DNA from: Candidatus Vogelbacteria bacterium
GTDB taxonomy: Bacteria; Patescibacteriota; Minisyncoccia; Phycocordibacterales; XYD1-FULL-46-19
Length of the DNA: 37,128 nt
NCBI GenBank assembly: GCA_903864935.1
Contig: CAIPHT010000006.1
Span: 1 to 37,128 of the forward strand
Reading direction: 5' to 3'
Position 1 is the first letter of the stretch. Every line of letters starts with the position of its first letter. This document shows, one piece after another, positions 33,878-37,128 of this stretch. The notes under the pieces were generated by a model that was not told the DNA's origin, did not search any database, and was given only the letters and a program-made list of their open reading frames with translations. The position numbers were made by a program, and so were the translations under genes.

Positions 33878-34447
33878 ATGGCAAATAAAAACCTCTTAAA
33901 GTGGGCCCTGATTATTGGAATTGTAATTGTTCTTAATTTATTCTTCTATTTTGCAACCAAGCTCGTCTATGACGAACCAAAGTATGAGAATTTCTGTCAG
34001 ACTAGCCAAGTGAATATCCAACCTGAAGGGCAGGTCGCCTGTGTGAAGGCTGGTGGCGCGTGGAATGCCAATCCTAATGAGAAAGTTCCCGTCCCGGCTC
34101 CTGTTTCTCCCTCTGTTGATATAAATGGCCAAGCCAAGCCGGTGATAGCCAGTGGCTACTGTGATGTGTATTTTACTTGCCAGAAAAATTTTAATACCGC
34201 TCGTGATCTCTACAATCGGAATGTCTTCTTGGTTCTTGTTGGTTTAGGGATTATCTCAATTGTTATTGGTTTATTGCTCGCCGCTAATGTCGTTATCTCG
34301 ACCGGCTTATCTTATGGCGGTATTTTATCCTTTATCATAGGCACTATCCGTTATTGGTCAGCCATGGATGATTATCTGCGGGTGATTGTTCTCGGCCTCG
34401 TCCTCGCTATCCTCATTTGGCTCGGCTGGAAGAAATTTAAAGATTAA
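33878..34447 (+). CDS. Hypothetical membrane protein, 189 aa
   Basis: N-terminal TM plus C-terminal TM segments; TATAAT-N6-ATG. Confidence 0.8.
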   Translation: MANKNLLKWALIIGIVIVLNLFFYFATKLVYDEPKYENFCQTSQVNIQPEGQVACVKAGGAWNANPNEKVPVPAPVSPSVDINGQAKPVIASGYCDVYFTCQKNFNTARDLYNRNVFLVLVGLGIISIVIGLLLAANVVISTGLSYGGILSFIIGTIRYWSAMDDYLRVIVLGLVLAILIWLGWKKFKD

Positions 34448-34472
34448 GATAAATTTTTAACATATAAAAATT

Positions 34473-36137
34473 ATGGAGGGATTAGAAATAAATACTACCC
34501 CAGAAAAAAATGGGGGCGCTCGGCGAGAACAAAGAAATGAGCTTATCGCCAACCGTTTTGAAATTGCAATTCAGGCTTATGACCTCGAAAAGATGTTGGT
34601 AGGCAAAGCAACAAAAGAGGAGGTTGATGCTTTTTTGGCGCAACTACCAAAAGAAAGAAGGGTTCGTCTCTCTTGGATTGCCTCCGACTATCGAGAATTC
34701 ACAGAGAAAGCTAAGTCCTGGCAGCGAACAATTGACAAATATTGTGTGGGCCATAATCTCGCTGAGGCTAACTCACAGATTCTTGGGGGGATGATTTTTG
34801 AAGACAATACAGGAGAAAAGCCCAAAGGAGAAGTGACATTAGAAATTATGGATATGTATCCGCTAATTATCTTTGCCAATGAAGAAGATTATGTCACTTT
34901 TAGAGCGAAGGGGATGGACGCGGACGAAGAGAAAGCTAAACAAAGTGGGGGAGTTTTCTGCAAGGCCCGAACGATAAAATATTTTGGGTATGAGAATTAC
35001 ACCGTCCCTCTCATTTTAGTTAGTAGCGAAAAAAATATAGAGAAAACTCTTTTGCACGAACGGCAACATGCCATTAATCATGGCCTATTAAATCTTTTTG
35101 AAACAACAGAAATTGGTAAAGATAGCGGAATAAGCAATGAAGAAAAAGAGGCAAGAAACGGGATCAAAGATGAGGTCGTGAGCTACGTCAGAGGTGGCCA
35201 GAGCGGAGAAAGTCTAGTTGAAGTCATGTCCTCTCCTTTATATGAACACTTGTTTAATGACTTAAGAGACAGAACAGAGGCAATAAAGATAATCTCCCGA
35301 ACGGGTGATTTCTTAGAAGAAAATTGGGGTGTTTTTCGTCAATCACCCGTTAGAGCCATCCTGGCCAACGAACTTGCTATGATCCCCTTTGGCAAAATCT
35401 TGCATTGGTTAGAAGCAATGAGCCGGAGCATTAAGGAAAAAGAGGCTTTACCCTTAGACAAAAAGATTAAATATTTCTATTTTGATGAAGGAAAAGACAC
35501 TCTCTTGCGCCTTCTTGGGACACATCTCACTCAAAGATATATCTCAAAACTTCCTACCGCCAAAGCAACTTTCAAAATGTTGCTTGAGGAAGAGGAGACA
35601 TTAAGAAACGCCTGGGAAATTACTAAGATTTCAGGCTGTTCGGTTGATGACCCTAAAGTTCTTTATATTAGAGACAGATTCAACCAACTACAAGAAGAAA
35701 TGGGATTACTCCTTGATTCGTTCAAAGAAGATGGCCATCTCCCTGTCCGAGGGAATTGGTCAGATAAAATGATTCTTCTCTCTGGAGAATGGGAGGAAGA
35801 GGAGCTAAAAGAACAAAAAGAAAAAATGACCAAAGCCAAGACCGCCTTAATCGAAGAATTTTCCACTTGGCCGGTCGAAGATTTTGCAAAAATATATGAC
35901 AATCTTGAGGCAAACGAACTCCCCGAGAGAGTGCGAGCAATTAATCTAATCATGACAACTCTCAACCAAAATTTTCCTCAGGTTGAAATTTCAATTTCTT
36001 TTCATAAAAAAACTTTTACCGAAGAAAAAGCTTTATTAATCTATGTGGATTATTCGCTGACTCCAGAAGCAGGACTAGCCGACAACAAAAACCGAAAGAT
36101 GGAGGACAAGCTCACAATTGATTGCCCGGCAAAATAA
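34473..36137 (+). CDS. Hypothetical protein with HExxH motif (possible metallopeptidase)
   Basis: KTLLHERQHAINHGLLNLFETT; long ORF. Confidence 0.75.
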   Translation: MEGLEINTTPEKNGGARREQRNELIANRFEIAIQAYDLEKMLVGKATKEEVDAFLAQLPKERRVRLSWIASDYREFTEKAKSWQRTIDKYCVGHNLAEANSQILGGMIFEDNTGEKPKGEVTLEIMDMYPLIIFANEEDYVTFRAKGMDADEEKAKQSGGVFCKARTIKYFGYENYTVPLILVSSEKNIEKTLLHERQHAINHGLLNLFETTEIGKDSGISNEEKEARNGIKDEVVSYVRGGQSGESLVEVMSSPLYEHLFNDLRDRTEAIKIISRTGDFLEENWGVFRQSPVRAILANELAMIPFGKILHWLEAMSRSIKEKEALPLDKKIKYFYFDEGKDTLLRLLGTHLTQRYISKLPTAKATFKMLLEEEETLRNAWEITKISGCSVDDPKVLYIRDRFNQLQEEMGLLLDSFKEDGHLPVRGNWSDKMILLSGEWEEEELKEQKEKMTKAKTALIEEFSTWPVEDFAKIYDNLEANELPERVRAINLIMTTLNQNFPQVEISISFHKKTFTEEKALLIYVDYSLTPEAGLADNKNRKMEDKLTIDCPAK

Positions 36138-36185
36138 ACGTTTTGCTGTCTTGGACTAAGGGTTATTTTTTGCTATAATTGTCCT

Positions 36186-37128
36186 ATGAAAAATTTATTC
36201 TCAAAGATTAAAAAATATTGGTTAGTCGTGATTCTTATTATTGTTGTGGCTTTAATTGCCAGTTATTTTGTCTGGTTTAGATCAAGCACAGTCAAACCAG
36301 AGATAATCACCATCGCCCCAACTGATTTCCTCCAAACCGTGGCAGTCTCAGGCAAGGTTGTTCCCGCCAAGACTGTTGAGCTCGGCTTCAACAAGAGTGG
36401 CCCGGTCGCGGAGGTGCCGGTAAGTGTTGGGCAATATGTGGGCGCCGGACAACTAATTGCCGCGCTTGATTCACGTGATGCCGCGATTGCGATTGAGAAT
36501 GCCAAAATTGATTTGCAAAAGATGCTCGAAACGGGGAAATTGAATAGTTCTAATAACCTTTCTAAAGAAGATGAGAGCAGTTTAGCCACGATTGATAAAT
36601 CTTATCTTGATATGTCCACCATCTTTGACGGCCTAAATTCAATCCTCAACAATTATCAAGTTTCTACCTACAAGACAAATCTACCCAACGATACGGCAAG
36701 ATCTTACTATCAGACCGCTCAGACTTCTTATTACAAAGCTAAGAAGAGCTATGACCCAGCGCTCGTCAATTACCATCAACTCAAACGACCTTTGTCTAAG
36801 ACCGATATTGCCAAGCTGGTAGAGGATACCTATGTCTTAGCTCAGAGCCTCTCTCAAGCGGTTAATGATAGCTATAATTTTGTTTCCTTCACTTATGATC
36901 AATATGGTGATGATAGCCGTTCGCCGGCTTTAGGTATTGATAAGAGCAATCTAGCGACTTGGCGAATGACAGTGAGCAATATGATCCCGCTTCTTGGTAG
37001 TGGGCGCAACGATATTAATGATTCGTCTCTCAGTATTGAAGCGCAAAAATTGGTTATTGCTCAGAAGGAGAACGATTACGCCAATTATTTCCTCCGCGCC
37101 CCTTTTGCTGGTGTGATTACTCGTCTTG
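36186..37128 (+). CDS. HlyD/MFP-family efflux periplasmic adaptor (truncated by window end)
   Basis: Open frame from ATG 36186: MKNLFSKIKKYWLVVILIIVVALIASYFVWF...VAVSGKVVPAKTVELGF...GPVAEVPVSVGQYVGAGQLIAALD...YFLRAPFAGVITRL. Confidence 0.85.
   Translation, partial: MKNLFSKIKKYWLVVILIIVVALIASYFVWFRSSTVKPEIITIAPTDFLQTVAVSGKVVPAKTVELGFNKSGPVAEVPVSVGQYVGAGQLIAALDSRDAAIAIENAKIDLQKMLETGKLNSSNNLSKEDESSLATIDKSYLDMSTIFDGLNSILNNYQVSTYKTNLPNDTARSYYQTAQTSYYKAKKSYDPALVNYHQLKRPLSKTDIAKLVEDTYVLAQSLSQAVNDSYNFVSFTYDQYGDDSRSPALGIDKSNLATWRMTVSNMIPLLGSGRNDINDSSLSIEAQKLVIAQKENDYANYFLRAPFAGVITRL

Noticed and set aside
1-37128. Alternative genetic code (UGA as Gly)
   Set aside because: TGA works as a stop for several genes and conserved proteins read normally without recoding.
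1-37128. Prophage, transposase or classical IS element
   Set aside because: No transposase, integrase or phage structural proteins recognised.

Overview
The window is about 37 kb of gene-dense bacterial chromosome. Gene content and style (short proteins, leaderless starts, lineage-typical UvrA/UvrB/UvrC, Tgt, YchF, MscL with a zinc ribbon) suggest a Patescibacteria/Parcubacteria-like (CPR) genome; that assignment is inference. Recognisable genes: D-2-hydroxyacid dehydrogenase, tgt, uvrB, uvrA, uvrC, a PEP-synthase-like phosphotransferase plus an ATP-grasp-less partner, a histidine-phosphatase-family protein, an ABC exporter, a histidine kinase and response regulator, a D-Ala-D-Ala ligase, an Ig-like surface protein with an apparent frameshift, a LysE-type transporter, mscL, two tRNA-Ala genes (GGC and UGC), an inositol-monophosphatase-family protein, a NYN-domain protein, ychF, and a truncated HlyD-like gene at the right edge. 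Many short orphan ORFs each carry their own promoter, leader and terminator. Most interesting: (1) a set of palindromic insertions within conserved housekeeping CDSs (tgt, uvrB, uvrC, ychF, probably the dehydrogenase) that keep the frame open; tgt and uvrC share the same 13-bp arm, and an intergenic palindrome at 25024-25054 shares its GTCCAAC/GTTGGAC core. (2) A tandem array (about 4.7-6.5 kb) of four apparently unrelated small ORFs in near-identical regulatory modules. (3) A recurring GACGRYCGTC-type palindrome upstream of tgt, the array genes and uvrB, flanked at symmetric distances by inverted arms whose sequence differs at each site while pairing is kept. (4) Two contrasting expression architectures: leaderless housekeeping genes versus leadered, hairpin-bearing orphan genes. 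No searches or folding programs were run; all homology calls are from recall of family motifs.
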